From Shinella sp. SUS2 (GTDB lineage: Bacteria > Pseudomonadota > Alphaproteobacteria > Rhizobiales > Rhizobiaceae): a DNA stretch of 64,000 nt. The position numbers were made by a program, and so were the translations under genes. This document shows positions 51,408 through 60,296 of the stretch, in pieces. Numbering within the stretch: position 1 is the first letter of the stretch; every line of letters starts with the position of its first letter. The stretch covers positions 1-64,000 of the forward strand of contig NZ_KQ410724.1 in the NCBI RefSeq assembly GCF_001262505.1, in the 5' to 3' direction. A model generated the notes under the pieces. That model was not told the origin of the DNA. It did not search any database and saw only the letters and a list, made by a program, of their open reading frames with translations.

Positions 51408-52643
51408 ATGTCCACCCCATCCGTCGTTGCGGCGCCTGCCGCGAGCCGGCCCATGCCGTGGCTCATCATTCTTGCCGGCTCGCTGATCGCCGTGCTCACC
51501 TTCGGCCCACGCTCGGCGATGGGCTTTTTCCAGCTGCCCATGCTGCAGGATACCGGCTGGGACCGCACCACGTTCGGCCTCGCCATGGCGCTGCAAAACC
51601 TTGCCTGGGGCGTCAGCCAGCCGTTCTTCGGCGCGATTGCCGACAAGTTCGGCACCTGGCGGGTCTTGCTTGTCTCGGGTCTCGTCTATGCGCTTGGCCT
51701 GGTCCTCATGTCGTTCGGCACGTCGCCGCTCTGGCTGCATGTCGGCGGCGGCGTGCTGGTCGGGCTTGGTGTCGGGGCCGGCTCCTTCGGCATCCTGCTG
51801 TCGGCCTTCGCGCGCAATGTGACGCCGGACCAGCGCTCCATGGCCTTCGGCATCTGCACGGCCGCAGGCTCTGCCGGCATGTTCCTCTTCGCGCCGCTGT
51901 CGCAGGGCCTCATCAGCGCCTATGGCTGGTCGGACAGTCTCGTCTATCTCGGCATGCTGATGCTCATCGTGCCGTTGCTCGGTATTCCGCTGCGCGGCAA
52001 TTCCTCCTCCGGCATCACGTCGGCAAACGAATACAAGCAGACCATCGGCGAGGCGCTGCGCGAGGCGCTCGGCCATCGCAGCTACCTGCTGCTGGTCGCC
52101 GGCTTCTTCGTCTGCGGTTACCAGGTCGCCTTCATCACCGCGCATTTCCCGGCCTATCTCGGCGATATCGGCATCGATGCGCGTTATGCGGTCATCGCAC
52201 TGGCGCTGATCGGCTTCTTCAACATCATCGGTTCGCTCGCCGCCGGCTTCATCGGCCAGCGCTACTCGAAGCCCTATTTCCTCGCCTATATCTATCTCGC
52301 GCGCTCGGTCGCGGTGGCGGCCTTCATCCTTCTGCCGAAGTCGCCGGCCTCGGTCATCGTCTTCGCCATCGTCATGGGCCTGCTCTGGCTCTCCACCGTG
52401 CCGCCGACCAACGGTCTCGTCGCCATCATGTTCGGCACGAAACATCTCGGCCTGCTCGGCGGCATCGTCTTTCTCTCGCACCAGGTCGGCTCGTTCCTCG
52501 GCGTGTGGATGGGCGGCTATCTCTACGATCATTTCGGCACCTACGATCCGGTCTGGTGGCTCGGCGCGGCGCTCGGCGTCTTCGCGGCGATCGTGCACTG
52601 GCCGATCGAGGAAAGGGGCGTCGTACGCCCGGCCGTCGCCTGA
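51408..52643 (+). CDS. major facilitator superfamily transporter
   Basis: The 411-residue protein has 12 predicted membrane segments in two halves. The loop after segment 2 reads GAIADKFGTWRVL, the conserved MFS motif A; the fourth-segment region is GGGVLVGLGVGAGSFG. It resembles the oxalate/formate or monocarboxylate-type MFS carriers. The substrate cannot be deduced. GGAG lies 12 bases before the ATG. A strong palindrome follows the stop, so it is likely a single-gene unit. Confidence 0.88.
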   Translation: MSTPSVVAAPAASRPMPWLIILAGSLIAVLTFGPRSAMGFFQLPMLQDTGWDRTTFGLAMALQNLAWGVSQPFFGAIADKFGTWRVLLVSGLVYALGLVLMSFGTSPLWLHVGGGVLVGLGVGAGSFGILLSAFARNVTPDQRSMAFGICTAAGSAGMFLFAPLSQGLISAYGWSDSLVYLGMLMLIVPLLGIPLRGNSSSGITSANEYKQTIGEALREALGHRSYLLLVAGFFVCGYQVAFITAHFPAYLGDIGIDARYAVIALALIGFFNIIGSLAAGFIGQRYSKPYFLAYIYLARSVAVAAFILLPKSPASVIVFAIVMGLLWLSTVPPTNGLVAIMFGTKHLGLLGGIVFLSHQVGSFLGVWMGGYLYDHFGTYDPVWWLGAALGVFAAIVHWPIEERGVVRPAVA

Positions 52644-52655
52644 CCTAAAACGGTA

Positions 52656-52683
52656 CCGCCGCCCGAAGGAATTCGGGCGGCGG
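52656..52683 (+). terminator. terminator-like hairpin after the MFS gene
   Basis: CCGCCGCCCGAA (52656-52667) and TTCGGGCGGCGG (52672-52683) form a perfect 12-bp stem with a GGAA loop, 12 bases after the stop. The following TTCTTGC is a weak T-run. Confidence 0.85.
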
Positions 52684-52749
52684 TTCTTGCAAACCGTCAC
52701 AAAAGTTTCTAAATCTGAACCACCGGCAATGCCGGTTTTGTTTTGGAGC

Positions 52750-52774
52750 TATTATGCTCAAACTGAGCAAAATA
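52750..52774. promoter_or_regulatory. palindromic operator upstream of nadA (probable NadQ site)
   Basis: TATTATGCTCA (52750-52760) and TGAGCAAAATA (52764-52774) form an 11-bp inverted repeat with one mismatch and an AAC centre. It lies 41 bases before the nadA start and its left half, TATTAT, could double as a -10 element. A gene for a NadQ-type repressor, the alphaproteobacterial regulator of nadABC, lies at 58790-59764. The assignment to NadQ is inference from context. Confidence 0.7.
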
Positions 52775-52814
52775 GCCTTTCCGCCGGAGGATGGCGGGAG
52801 AAAGGGAGGGTTCC

Positions 52815-53894
52815 ATGACCGTTCTGGCCCAGCATGCGGGGATGGCCGAAGCCGCTCGTCCGCTGACTGCCGCGGAGCGCTTCGGCGTCGTCGAGAAACC
52901 GGATCTGGCCTTCACGCCGGAGATCGCCCGCGAGACGGAACACCTCTACGAGAAGGTGAAACAGTTCATTCCCGCCTTCGAATGGCCGGTCTACGCGCCC
53001 TATGTCGCCGCCATCAACCGGTTGAAGAAGGAGCGCGGCGCGGTCATCCTCGCGCACAATTACCAGACGCCGGAAATCTTCCACTGCGTCGCCGATATCG
53101 TCGGCGATTCGCTGCAGCTCGCCCGTGACGCCACGAAGGTGGATGCCGAGATCATCATCCAGTGCGGCGTGCATTTCATGGCCGAGACCTCGAAGCTGCT
53201 GAACCCGGAAAAGACGGTGCTCATCCCCGATGCCCGGGCCGGCTGCTCGCTGTCGGATTCGATCACCGGGGAAGATGTACGCCTGCTCAAGCAGCGTTAT
53301 CCCGGCGTGCCGGTCGTCACCTATGTCAACACCTCGGCCGATGTGAAGGCGGAGACGGACATCTGCTGCACCTCTTCCAACGTGCTTGCCGTGATCGAGA
53401 GCCTGGAGAGCGACACCGTGCTCTGCATCCCGGATGAGTACCTGGCGATGAACGTCGCCAAGCAGACGAACAAGAAGATCCTGACCTGGAAAGGGCACTG
53501 CGAGGTGCACGAGCGCTTCACGGCGGCTGAGCTGCTTTCCTACAAGGAGGCCCATCCCGGTATCGAGATCATCGGCCATCCGGAGTGCCATCCCGACGTC
53601 ATCGCCGTCTGCGATTTCGCCGGCTCCACCTCCGGCATGATCAACTACGTGAAGGACAATCGTCCCTCGCGCGTGCTGCTCGTCACCGAATGCTCCATGG
53701 CCTCCAACATCCAGGCCGAGCTGCCGGGCGTCGATTTCGTCAAGCCGTGCAATCTCTGTCCGCACATGAAGCGTATCACGCTGCCGAAGATCCTCGACAG
53801 CCTGGTCAACATGACGGAAGAGGTCGTGGTCGATCCGGCGATCGCCGATCGCGCCCGCCTTGCCGTCGAGCGGATGGTGAACCTGAAGCAGTAG
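52815..53894 (+). CDS. nadA: quinolinate synthase
   Basis: The 359-residue product condenses iminoaspartate with dihydroxyacetone phosphate to quinolinate using a 4Fe-4S cluster. The sequence shows [34 protein letters not shown] and the C-terminal [10 protein letters not shown], supplying the cluster cysteines. The start at 52815 follows GGGAGGG by 5 bases; the frame extends eight codons upstream. It is first in the nadA-nadB-(parDE)-nadC cluster and lies behind the palindromic operator. Confidence 0.96.
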   Translation: MTVLAQHAGMAEAARPLTAAERFGVVEKPDLAFTPEIARETEHLYEKVKQFIPAFEWPVYAPYVAAINRLKKERGAVILAHNYQTPEIFHCVADIVGDSLQLARDATKVDAEIIIQCGVHFMAETSKLLNPEKTVLIPDARAGCSLSDSITGEDVRLLKQRYPGVPVVTYVNTSADVKAETDICCTSSNVLAVIESLESDTVLCIPDEYLAMNVAKQTNKKILTWKGHCEVHERFTAAELLSYKEAHPGIEIIGHPECHPDVIAVCDFAGSTSGMINYVKDNRPSRVLLVTECSMASNIQAELPGVDFVKPCNLCPHMKRITLPKILDSLVNMTEEVVVDPAIADRARLAVERMVNLKQ

Positions 53895-53913
53895 AGGCGC
53901 AGGAGGCCCTGCG

Positions 53914-54030
53914 GCCCCTCATCCCCCTGCCGGGACCTTCTCCCCGTAAACGGGGAGAAGGGGAAAACGGCGAGCCCAGCGCTCCTCGCCCCGCTTGCGG
54001 GGAGAGGATGCCGGCAGGCAGGTGAGGGGC
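53914..54030. repeat. palindromic rhizobial intergenic mosaic-type repeat (RIME-like)
   Basis: The 117-bp element has inverted outer ends (GCCCCTCATCCCCCTGCCGG and, inverted, CCGGCAGGCAGGTGAGGGGC) and two inner hairpins, TTCTCCCCG-TAAA-CGGGGAGAA and CCCCGC-TTG-CGGGG. This is the layout of the short intergenic mosaic repeats dispersed in Rhizobiaceae genomes. It sits between nadA and nadB within the operon, where the hairpins could change relative expression. Confidence 0.8.
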
Positions 54031-54061
54031 GCAGTTCGGCGGCGCGTCGGAGGAGTAAGAC

Positions 54062-55660
54062 ATGCCCATTGATAGTTTTCGTCCGCAATCCTGGAACGGC
54101 ATCGACGATATCGTCATCGTCGGCGGCGGGCTTGCCGGCCTGTTCTGCGCGCTGAAACTCGCGCCGCGTCCCGTCACCATTCTCGCGGCTGCGCCGATCG
54201 GCCAGGGTGCGTCCTCCGCCTGGGCGCAGGGCGGCATCGCGGCGGCGATGAGCCCCGGCGATACGTTCGAAAAGCACGTCGCCGACACGCTCGAAGCCGG
54301 TGCCGGCATCGTCGATGAGAAGATGGCGCGCTTCATGGTTTCCGAAGGCCCGGCGCGCATCCACGACCTGCTCGAATACGGCGTGCCCTTCGATCGCGAT
54401 CTCGAGGGCAAGCTGCTGCTCTCCCGGGAGGCTGCCCATTCGGAACGCCGCATCGTGCGCGTCAAGGGCGACATGGCCGGCAAGGCGATCATGGAGGCGC
54501 TGATTGCTGCGGTTCGCAAGACGCCGTCGATCCGGGTGCTCGAAGGCTATGTCGTCGAGGAGCTGGTGCGCGAGGGCCGCTTCATCTCGGGCGTCGTCGC
54601 CCGCCCCGATGCCGGCCAGTCGAAGAACCGCGTTCATTTCCCGGCCCGCGCCGTCGTGCTCTGCTCGGGTGGCGTCGGACATCTCTATGCCGTCACCACC
54701 AATCCGTGGGAGGCCTGCGGTCAGGGGGTCGGCATGGCCGCGCGCGCCGGGGCGATCATCGCCGATCCGGAGTTCGTGCAGTTCCACCCGACCGCCATCA
54801 ATATCGGCCGCGATCCTGCACCGCTCGCCACCGAGGCGCTGCGCGGCGACGGTGCGCACCTCATTAATTCCGCCGGCCACCGCTTCATGCTCGATATCCA
54901 CGCGGACGGCGAACTCGCCCCGCGTGATATCGTTTCGCGCGGCGTCTTTGCGGAGGTGCAGGCCGGCCGCGGCGCCTTCCTCGATTGCACCAAGGCGGTC
55001 GGTGCGCATTTCCCGGAAATGTTCCCGACGGTCTATGCCTCCTGCATCGCCGCCGGCATCGACCCCGTCACCCAGCCGATCCCCGTCGTGCCCGCCGTGC
55101 ACTACCACATGGGTGGCGTCTTGACGGATGCGGAAGGCCGCACCTCGATCGACGGCCTGTGGGCCGCCGGCGAAGTCACCTCCACCGGCGTGCACGGTGC
55201 AAACCGCCTTGCCTCGAATTCGCTGCTTGAAGCGGTGGTCTTCGCCGCCCGCATCGCGGAAAACATCAAGGGCATGCTGCCGGAGCCGAAGATCAACGAC
55301 TGGGGCAAGAATGCCGGCGAGAGCGACGACCTCGTCACCATCGAGGACAGCCCGGCGCTGAAGCGCCTGCGCCGCATCATGAGCGACCATGTCGGCGTCA
55401 TCCGCAGCCGCGACGGTCTGAAGACGGCAATCCGCGAGATCGCTGCGCTGGAGCGCGAAAACAGCCGCATGCGCTTCCACAACATCGTCACCACGGCAAA
55501 GCTCATCGCGACGGGTGCGTATCTGCGCGAGGAAAGCCGCGGCGGCCACTTCCGCTCCGATTTCTCCGAGCAGAAGGCCGGCTGGAAGCACCGTACCTTC
55601 CTTACCCTTGCCGATGCCGAGAAGGTGGTTGCGGACCTTGCGGAAACGGCGGCGGCGTGA
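54062..55660 (+). CDS. nadB: L-aspartate oxidase
   Basis: The 532-residue flavoenzyme oxidises L-aspartate to iminoaspartate, the substrate of NadA. It has the FAD-binding start [16 protein letters not shown], the [16 protein letters not shown] loop, the capping-domain active site HPTA...GDGA and RDIVSRGV, the late [26 protein letters not shown] motif and a helical C-terminus. GGAGGAG lies upstream of the ATG. It follows nadA after 167 bases occupied largely by the mosaic repeat. Confidence 0.96.
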   Translation: MPIDSFRPQSWNGIDDIVIVGGGLAGLFCALKLAPRPVTILAAAPIGQGASSAWAQGGIAAAMSPGDTFEKHVADTLEAGAGIVDEKMARFMVSEGPARIHDLLEYGVPFDRDLEGKLLLSREAAHSERRIVRVKGDMAGKAIMEALIAAVRKTPSIRVLEGYVVEELVREGRFISGVVARPDAGQSKNRVHFPARAVVLCSGGVGHLYAVTTNPWEACGQGVGMAARAGAIIADPEFVQFHPTAINIGRDPAPLATEALRGDGAHLINSAGHRFMLDIHADGELAPRDIVSRGVFAEVQAGRGAFLDCTKAVGAHFPEMFPTVYASCIAAGIDPVTQPIPVVPAVHYHMGGVLTDAEGRTSIDGLWAAGEVTSTGVHGANRLASNSLLEAVVFAARIAENIKGMLPEPKINDWGKNAGESDDLVTIEDSPALKRLRRIMSDHVGVIRSRDGLKTAIREIAALERENSRMRFHNIVTTAKLIATGAYLREESRGGHFRSDFSEQKAGWKHRTFLTLADAEKVVADLAETAAA

Positions 55661-55720
55661 AGTTTGGCAAAAATTGACAATCGCTCTTTGCGCACTAGAA
55701 TCGGGCGAAAGGATCGCGCC

Positions 55721-55978
55721 ATGCCGACGCTGAATGTCAGTCTCACCCCGGAATTCACCGACTTTATCGAGGACGCCGTCGCAAGCGGCTCCTACGTCTC
55801 TGCAAGCGAGGTCGTTCGTGATGCGTTGCGTTTGATGCGTCAGGAACAGGAAAGCGAGGCGGCCAAACTCGCGCTCCTGCGCAAGGCGGTCGATGCCGGG
55901 CTGGCGCAGTCGGAGCGGGGCGAGTTTTCCCGGCGCTCCGTCACGGACATTTTTACGGCTTCAATCGGCGAAAAATGA
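55721..55978 (+). CDS. parD: ParD-family antitoxin
   Basis: The 85-residue product begins with a ribbon-helix-helix domain (LNVSLTPEFTDFIEDAVASGSYVSASEVVRDALRLM), which binds DNA and represses its own operon, followed by a toxin-wrapping tail. A start at 55721 follows AAAGGA by 7 bases. It sits 60 bases after nadB and overlaps the toxin gene by ATGA. Whether it keeps its own promoter in the 60-base gap is unclear; if so the pair could be independent of NAD control. Confidence 0.88.
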   Translation: MPTLNVSLTPEFTDFIEDAVASGSYVSASEVVRDALRLMRQEQESEAAKLALLRKAVDAGLAQSERGEFSRRSVTDIFTASIGEK

Positions 55979-56346
55979 TCGTTCGGCTGACGGTTGAGGC
56001 CGAACGGGACCTTACCGAGATCGCGCGCTACACGGTGACGGCCTTCGGCGTTGTCCAGGCCATGAACTATGCCGCGTTGATCGAGCATGCCATGAGCCTT
56101 CTCGCCGAAAACCCGCTCCGACCGGCGTCGCGGGCACGCGACGAGCTCCGCCCCGGCGTGCGCTCCATGCATTTTTCCCGTGCGGCAGCCCGGCGCCATG
56201 CTGCTGCGCACGTTCTTTACTACCACCTCGTAGCAGGCGCGGACGAGGCACAGGAAATCGTCATTCTCCGCGTTCTGCATGAACGCATGGAGCCGTTGAA
56301 GCGGCTCGTCGATGCCAACAGTCCAGAGAAGGATTCTCCGCCATGA
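55975..56346 (+). CDS. parE: ParE/RelE-superfamily toxin
   Basis: The 123-residue product has the RelE/ParE fold: VRLTVEAERDLTEIARYT, ENPLRPASRARDELRPGVRSMHF, HVLYYHL and IVILRVLHERM, all in the normal order. ParE toxins poison DNA gyrase. The C-terminus is longer than usual by about 20 residues (EPLKRLVDANSPEKDSPP). Its stop overlaps the nadC start (ATGA at 56343-56346), so toxin and NAD enzyme synthesis are coupled, an odd arrangement for such a module. Confidence 0.88.
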   Translation: MIVRLTVEAERDLTEIARYTVTAFGVVQAMNYAALIEHAMSLLAENPLRPASRARDELRPGVRSMHFSRAAARRHAAAHVLYYHLVAGADEAQEIVILRVLHERMEPLKRLVDANSPEKDSPP

Positions 56347-57248
56347 CCACCCCCCATCTCCCCGTCCTCTCCCCGCTGATGGTCGAGGATCAGGTGCGCG
56401 CCGCACTGTCGGAAGATCTCGGGCGCGCCGGCGACATCACCAGTCAGGCGACGATCGCACCGGGCAGTCTGGCGCGGGCGGAGCTGAATGCGCGGGAGGA
56501 GGGGGTCGTCGCCGGCCTCGATCTCGCCCGCGCGGCCTTCCGGCTGATGGATCCTGCGATCCGCTTCGAGGCCTTTGTGAAGGATGGCGACCGGCTTTCG
56601 CCGGGTATGGTGATCGCGCAGGTTTCCGGCCCCGCCCGCGCCGTGCTGTCGGCCGAACGGGTGGCACTGAATTTTCTCATGCACCTTTGCGGCGTGGCGA
56701 GCTACACGGCGCGGTTCGCCGCCGAGATCGCCCATACGCAGGCGAGGGTCTGCTGCACGCGGAAAACCATCCCGGGCCTGCGGGCGCTGGAAAAATACGC
56801 CGTGCGCATGGGCGGCGGCTCGTCGCACCGCTACGGCCTCGATGACGCGATCCTCATCAAGGACAACCATATCGCCGTGTCCCGCGGTGTTGCGGGCGCC
56901 ATTGCGGCCGCCCGCGCCTTTGCCGGACATCTCGTCAAGGTGGAGGTGGAGGTGACGACGCTGGAGGAGCTGGAGGAGGCGCTGGAGGCGCAGCCCGACG
57001 TCATCCTGCTCGACAATATGGGGCCGGAGCTCCTGCGGCGCGCCGTCGAGATCAACCGCGACTGTGCGGGGTTGACCGAGGCGGCCTACGCCGCCGACCC
57101 GCGCCGCGTGAAGCTGGAAGCCTCCGGCAACGTGAATCTGAAGACGATCCGCGCCATTGCCGAAACCGGTGTCGACTATATTTCGACCTCCAAGATCACC
57201 ATGGCTGCGCCGACGCTCGACATCGGCCTTGATGTCGTTGTGAGCTGA
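56343..57248 (+). CDS. nadC: nicotinate-nucleotide pyrophosphorylase (carboxylating)
   Basis: The 301-residue product (quinolinate phosphoribosyltransferase) converts quinolinate and PRPP to nicotinate mononucleotide, completing de novo pyridine-ring synthesis. It shows the N-terminal EDLGRAGDITSQATI, CTRKTIPGLRALEKYAV, GGGSSHRYGLDDAILIKDNH and the PRPP-site KLEASGNVNLKTI. Length and motifs are normal. It is translationally coupled to parE rather than nadB, and it must be expressed from the nad transcript or the TA promoter. Confidence 0.96.
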   Translation: MTTPHLPVLSPLMVEDQVRAALSEDLGRAGDITSQATIAPGSLARAELNAREEGVVAGLDLARAAFRLMDPAIRFEAFVKDGDRLSPGMVIAQVSGPARAVLSAERVALNFLMHLCGVASYTARFAAEIAHTQARVCCTRKTIPGLRALEKYAVRMGGGSSHRYGLDDAILIKDNHIAVSRGVAGAIAAARAFAGHLVKVEVEVTTLEELEEALEAQPDVILLDNMGPELLRRAVEINRDCAGLTEAAYAADPRRVKLEASGNVNLKTIRAIAETGVDYISTSKITMAAPTLDIGLDVVVS

Positions 57249-57318
57249 TCGGGCCGGAACACCCCGGCGGACGACGCGTTCCGTTTCCATGGACAATGGC
57301 AATCGGAAGGACGCATCC

Positions 57319-57834
57319 ATGTGGAAGATCGTTGCACGCGCCGTGCTGGCCGCCCCGCTCATCAGCCTGCCCGCCGCCGCCCAGCAGGCGGCGGATACGG
57401 CCCGGGCGGATTTCGTCGATCGCGCAGGCAAGGAAACCGGCCGTGCACAGGTGACCGCAGGGCGCGACGGCGTGCTGTTCGAAGTGGAGATCTCCGGCCT
57501 CGAGCCGCGAAAATGGGTGGCGCTGCACATCCACGAGAGCGGGAGCTGCGATCCGGCTGGCGGCCACGCATCGGCGGGCGGGCATTTCAACCCGGATGAA
57601 AAGAGCCACGGGTTCATCTCGGCGGACGGTCCCCATGCCGGCGACCTGCCGAACCAGTATATCGCCGAGGACGGCGTGCTGCGCGCGCAGGTCTATTCGA
57701 CGCTGGTCCGTCTCGACGATGCCGAACGCGGTATCCGCGGCCGGGCGCTCATCGTGCATGCCGGCTCGGACGATTACCGCACCGACCCGTCAGGCGGCGC
57801 GGGCGACAGGCTCGCCTGCGCCGTGATCGAATAG
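57319..57834 (+). CDS. sodC: periplasmic Cu/Zn superoxide dismutase
   Basis: The 171-residue product has a signal peptide (WKIVARAVLAAPLISLPAAAQ). All metal ligands can be placed: Cu at His70, His72, His89 and His147; Zn at His89, His97, His106 and Asp109. Cys77 and Cys167 can form the structural disulfide and Arg164 in GDRLACAVI is the active-site arginine. It dismutates superoxide in the periplasm. The start at 57319 follows AGGA; an upstream extension of ten codons is unlikely. It is convergent with the MscS gene. Confidence 0.94.
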   Translation: MWKIVARAVLAAPLISLPAAAQQAADTARADFVDRAGKETGRAQVTAGRDGVLFEVEISGLEPRKWVALHIHESGSCDPAGGHASAGGHFNPDEKSHGFISADGPHAGDLPNQYIAEDGVLRAQVYSTLVRLDDAERGIRGRALIVHAGSDDYRTDPSGGAGDRLACAVIE

Positions 57835-57836
57835 GC

Positions 57837-58667
57837 CTATTCGGCCGGGGCCGCATCCGGCTCCGGTGCGGCGAGCTTCTGCCCGAAGGCGACGCGCACA
57901 CGCCGGTTCATCTCCCGTGTCGTCCTGAACCATTGCGGCGTCGCCACCCAGTAGCGCAGCGTCAGGATGGCGGCACTGGCTTCCAGGCTGTCGACGAAGA
58001 CCTGCGGCGGCGGCACGGATTCGATCGTGGGATCGTTCTGTGCGATCGACAAAAGCCGGTCGATCTCACCGTCGATATCGCGATCGTCGGGCACCTTCAC
58101 CTGGAGATCGTGCTTGCGGGTGCGCTCGCGGCTGTAGTTGGTGACGGGCGTGTTCCAGAGAGTCGCGTTCGGTGCCAGGCGATAGAGCCCGTCGCTGGTC
58201 TTGAGTTCGGTGGCAAACAGCCCGACCTCGGTGATCTCGCCGGAAACGTCCTTCGTCTCGATGTACTCGCCGACCCGGAAGGGCCGCAGCACCAGAAGCA
58301 TGATGCCGGCCGCAATGTTCTGCAACGTGCCCTGCAGGGCGAGGCCGATGGCAAGGCCTGCGGCACCGAGGGCGGCGATGATCGAGGCGGTCTGCACGCC
58401 GAACTGGCCGAGCACCGTGACGAAGACCAGCACGAGGACCGCATAGCGCAGGATGTTCGCGAAGAAATGCGCGAGCGTCGCATCAATGCCGCGCACACGC
58501 GAAAGCCCCGTCAGCGCCCAGCGGTGCAGCAGCCGTGAGAGAAACCAGCCGAGCACGAGCAGCACGAGCGCGCCGAGGATCGAGAAGGAGTATTGCACGG
58601 CAAGCGCGCTCGCCTGCGCCAGCGCCGCCCGTGTTGCGACGATGATGTCGGTTGCCTGTTGTTCCAT
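57837..58667 (-). CDS. small-conductance mechanosensitive channel (MscS family)
   Basis: The 276-residue product has three membrane segments (about 20-45, 65-90, 92-122). The third carries the pore-lining Gly/Ala pattern GAAGLAIGLALQGTLQNIAAGIMLL, followed by the beta domain (RPFRVGEYIETKDVSGEITEVG, PNATLWNTPVTNYS). It releases solutes on osmotic downshock. GGGGAAAG precedes the ATG at 58667. Its 3' end is 2 bases from the sodC stop on the other strand. Confidence 0.93.
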   Translation of the reverse strand: MEQQATDIIVATRAALAQASALAVQYSFSILGALVLLVLGWFLSRLLHRWALTGLSRVRGIDATLAHFFANILRYAVLVLVFVTVLGQFGVQTASIIAALGAAGLAIGLALQGTLQNIAAGIMLLVLRPFRVGEYIETKDVSGEITEVGLFATELKTSDGLYRLAPNATLWNTPVTNYSRERTRKHDLQVKVPDDRDIDGEIDRLLSIAQNDPTIESVPPPQVFVDSLEASAAILTLRYWVATPQWFRTTREMNRRVRVAFGQKLAAPEPDAAPAE

Positions 58668-58789
58668 GAAAGCTTTCCCCATTGATATCAAAGGGGGAAT
58701 GGCAGGATGCAGGATAAGTTCCGGCGAGAGCATTTCCAGCCGAAGCGGGGCCGCTTCGGCGTCGGGCAATGCGGAAGAAACAAAATGCT

Positions 58790-59764
58790 TTAGCGCATGC
58801 CTACCTTGAGCCCCGGGGCCGGACGTTCCTCGAGAATGCGGCGGCGGAAGCGGAAGAGTGCGGCGGGGCGCCCGCCGGTGGCGGCGGTGGAGCCGCCGGT
58901 CGCCTCGACCAGCTCGGCACCCTCGACCAGGCGGCGGAAGTTTTGCTTGTGCAGGTGTCGTCCGGAGATTGCCTCTACCGTCGCCTGCAATTCGGTGAGC
59001 GTGAATTCCGGCGCCATCAGCTCGAAGATCACCGGACGGTATTTTATCTTGCCGCGCAGCCGCGCCATCGCGGTCGCAAGAATCCGGCGGTGGTCGTGGC
59101 GCATGGCGATGCCGGGCACGGGATGGCACGATCCGGTGCGCCCGTCCGTCACCGCCTCCTCGGCAAGGCCCGCTTCATAGAGCAGCTCGTAGCGCTCCAG
59201 CACGCGCTCCTCGTCCCAGGGAAAATCGTCGAGGCCGAAGGCGAGGCGCAGGCGCGTGCGCATCGAAGGCAGGGCGCTCACCCGCTCCTTGCGCGTGGTA
59301 TCGGCGGCGAAGGCCTTCAGGGCGGGGAGAATGATCTGGTCGATGAGGGCCGGCCGGCCCTGCCGCCAATCCTCCCAGGGAAGGTAGGTGTACCAGTCGC
59401 GCCAGGCGGCGCCGGCTTCCGCCAGCCGCTCGTTCGCCTCCGCATCTGTACGGGTGAGCGCGATATAGCCGACGGAGACCATGTGTGTGCCGGCCTCGTC
59501 CGGCAGCTTCTGGCGGCCGCGGTCGCCGAAGGTGTAGAGCTGTTCGATATAGCCGAGCTTCAGCGCCGTCTGCGCCTCGACGCTGGCGCGCAGGCTCGTC
59601 TCGAAGGTGCGGTGCTGGTGGGGATCGAAGGGGCCGAAGGGCAGGGCATCCCGGCCGCCTGCGCCGCCGCCGATGGCGAGGATGCAGGGGGTGCGGCCGG
59701 AAATCGCGACGACCGCTGCGTTGAGGCCGATCTCGACGGGCGGACGGACGCGGCTCTCCGTCAT
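58790..59764 (-). CDS. nadQ: NadQ-type repressor of NAD biosynthesis
   Basis: The 324-residue product has an N-terminal Nudix-like region (GLNAAVVAISGRTPCILAIGG...GPFDPHQHRTFETSLRASVEAQT) without a clear catalytic Nudix box, and a C-terminal winged helix (LTELQATVEAISGRHLHKQNFRRLVEGAELV) like that of NrtR regulators. This matches the NadQ family of alphaproteobacteria, which represses nadABC. It is the last gene of a four-gene overlapping operon, about 1.5 kb from nadC. The palindrome upstream of nadA is its likely target. The ligand and operator contact are inferred. Confidence 0.83.
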   Translation of the reverse strand: MTESRVRPPVEIGLNAAVVAISGRTPCILAIGGGAGGRDALPFGPFDPHQHRTFETSLRASVEAQTALKLGYIEQLYTFGDRGRQKLPDEAGTHMVSVGYIALTRTDAEANERLAEAGAAWRDWYTYLPWEDWRQGRPALIDQIILPALKAFAADTTRKERVSALPSMRTRLRLAFGLDDFPWDEERVLERYELLYEAGLAEEAVTDGRTGSCHPVPGIAMRHDHRRILATAMARLRGKIKYRPVIFELMAPEFTLTELQATVEAISGRHLHKQNFRRLVEGAELVEATGGSTAATGGRPAALFRFRRRILEERPAPGLKVGMR

Positions 59765-60294
59765 GGCTGCGCCGTCTCCGGCGCTGCGGAAAAGGAGAAG
59801 GGGCTGTCGCCGACATAGTCCGCCCCGCGGCCGATGGCCTTGACGGCGGCGACGAGCCGCCCGCCGCGCGACAGCACATGATCGCCGATTTCGACCAGCC
59901 GGGCGTTCGGCGTCGCCTGCACGGAGGCGTGGCGAAGGCGGGTGGCAAGCTCGTGTTCGTCCTGGTCCGGTTCCACGGCGAGCGCGGCGATCAGCGCGGC
60001 GGCGGGTGAGCGGGAAACGCCCATCATGCAATGGACAAGCAGCGGCGCCTGCCGGTCCCAGCCGCGGGCGAACCCGATGATCGCAGCCACATGCTCTTCG
60101 CCGGGCGCGACAAGGTTGCCGGTGCCGGCAAAGGCGATGTCGTTGACACCGAGGATCAGGTGGCGATCGGCGGCGATGACGGCCGGGCGGTGGAAACTCT
60201 GCTTCGGTGCGACGAGGCTCAGCATGTCGCGGCAACGGTGCCGCACGGCGAGCTCCGCGATCTTGCCGATGGGCGCGACGACGATCGTGCCCAT
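59761..60294 (-). CDS. protein-tyrosine/dual-specificity phosphatase-like protein
   Basis: The 177-residue product has the phosphatase loop VHCMMGVSRSP, giving catalytic Cys89 and Arg95 in a CX5R motif, preceded by an aspartate-containing loop. It could dephosphorylate a protein or a small phosphorylated molecule. Its stop overlaps the nadQ start (ATGA at 59761-59764) and it begins 2 bases after the HD gene ends. The fixed coupling to nadQ suggests a role in NAD metabolism or signalling, not demonstrated by sequence. Confidence 0.82.
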   Translation of the reverse strand: MGTIVVAPIGKIAELAVRHRCRDMLSLVAPKQSFHRPAVIAADRHLILGVNDIAFAGTGNLVAPGEEHVAAIIGFARGWDRQAPLLVHCMMGVSRSPAAALIAALAVEPDQDEHELATRLRHASVQATPNARLVEIGDHVLSRGGRLVAAVKAIGRGADYVGDSPFSFSAAPETAQP

Positions 60295-60296
60295 CG

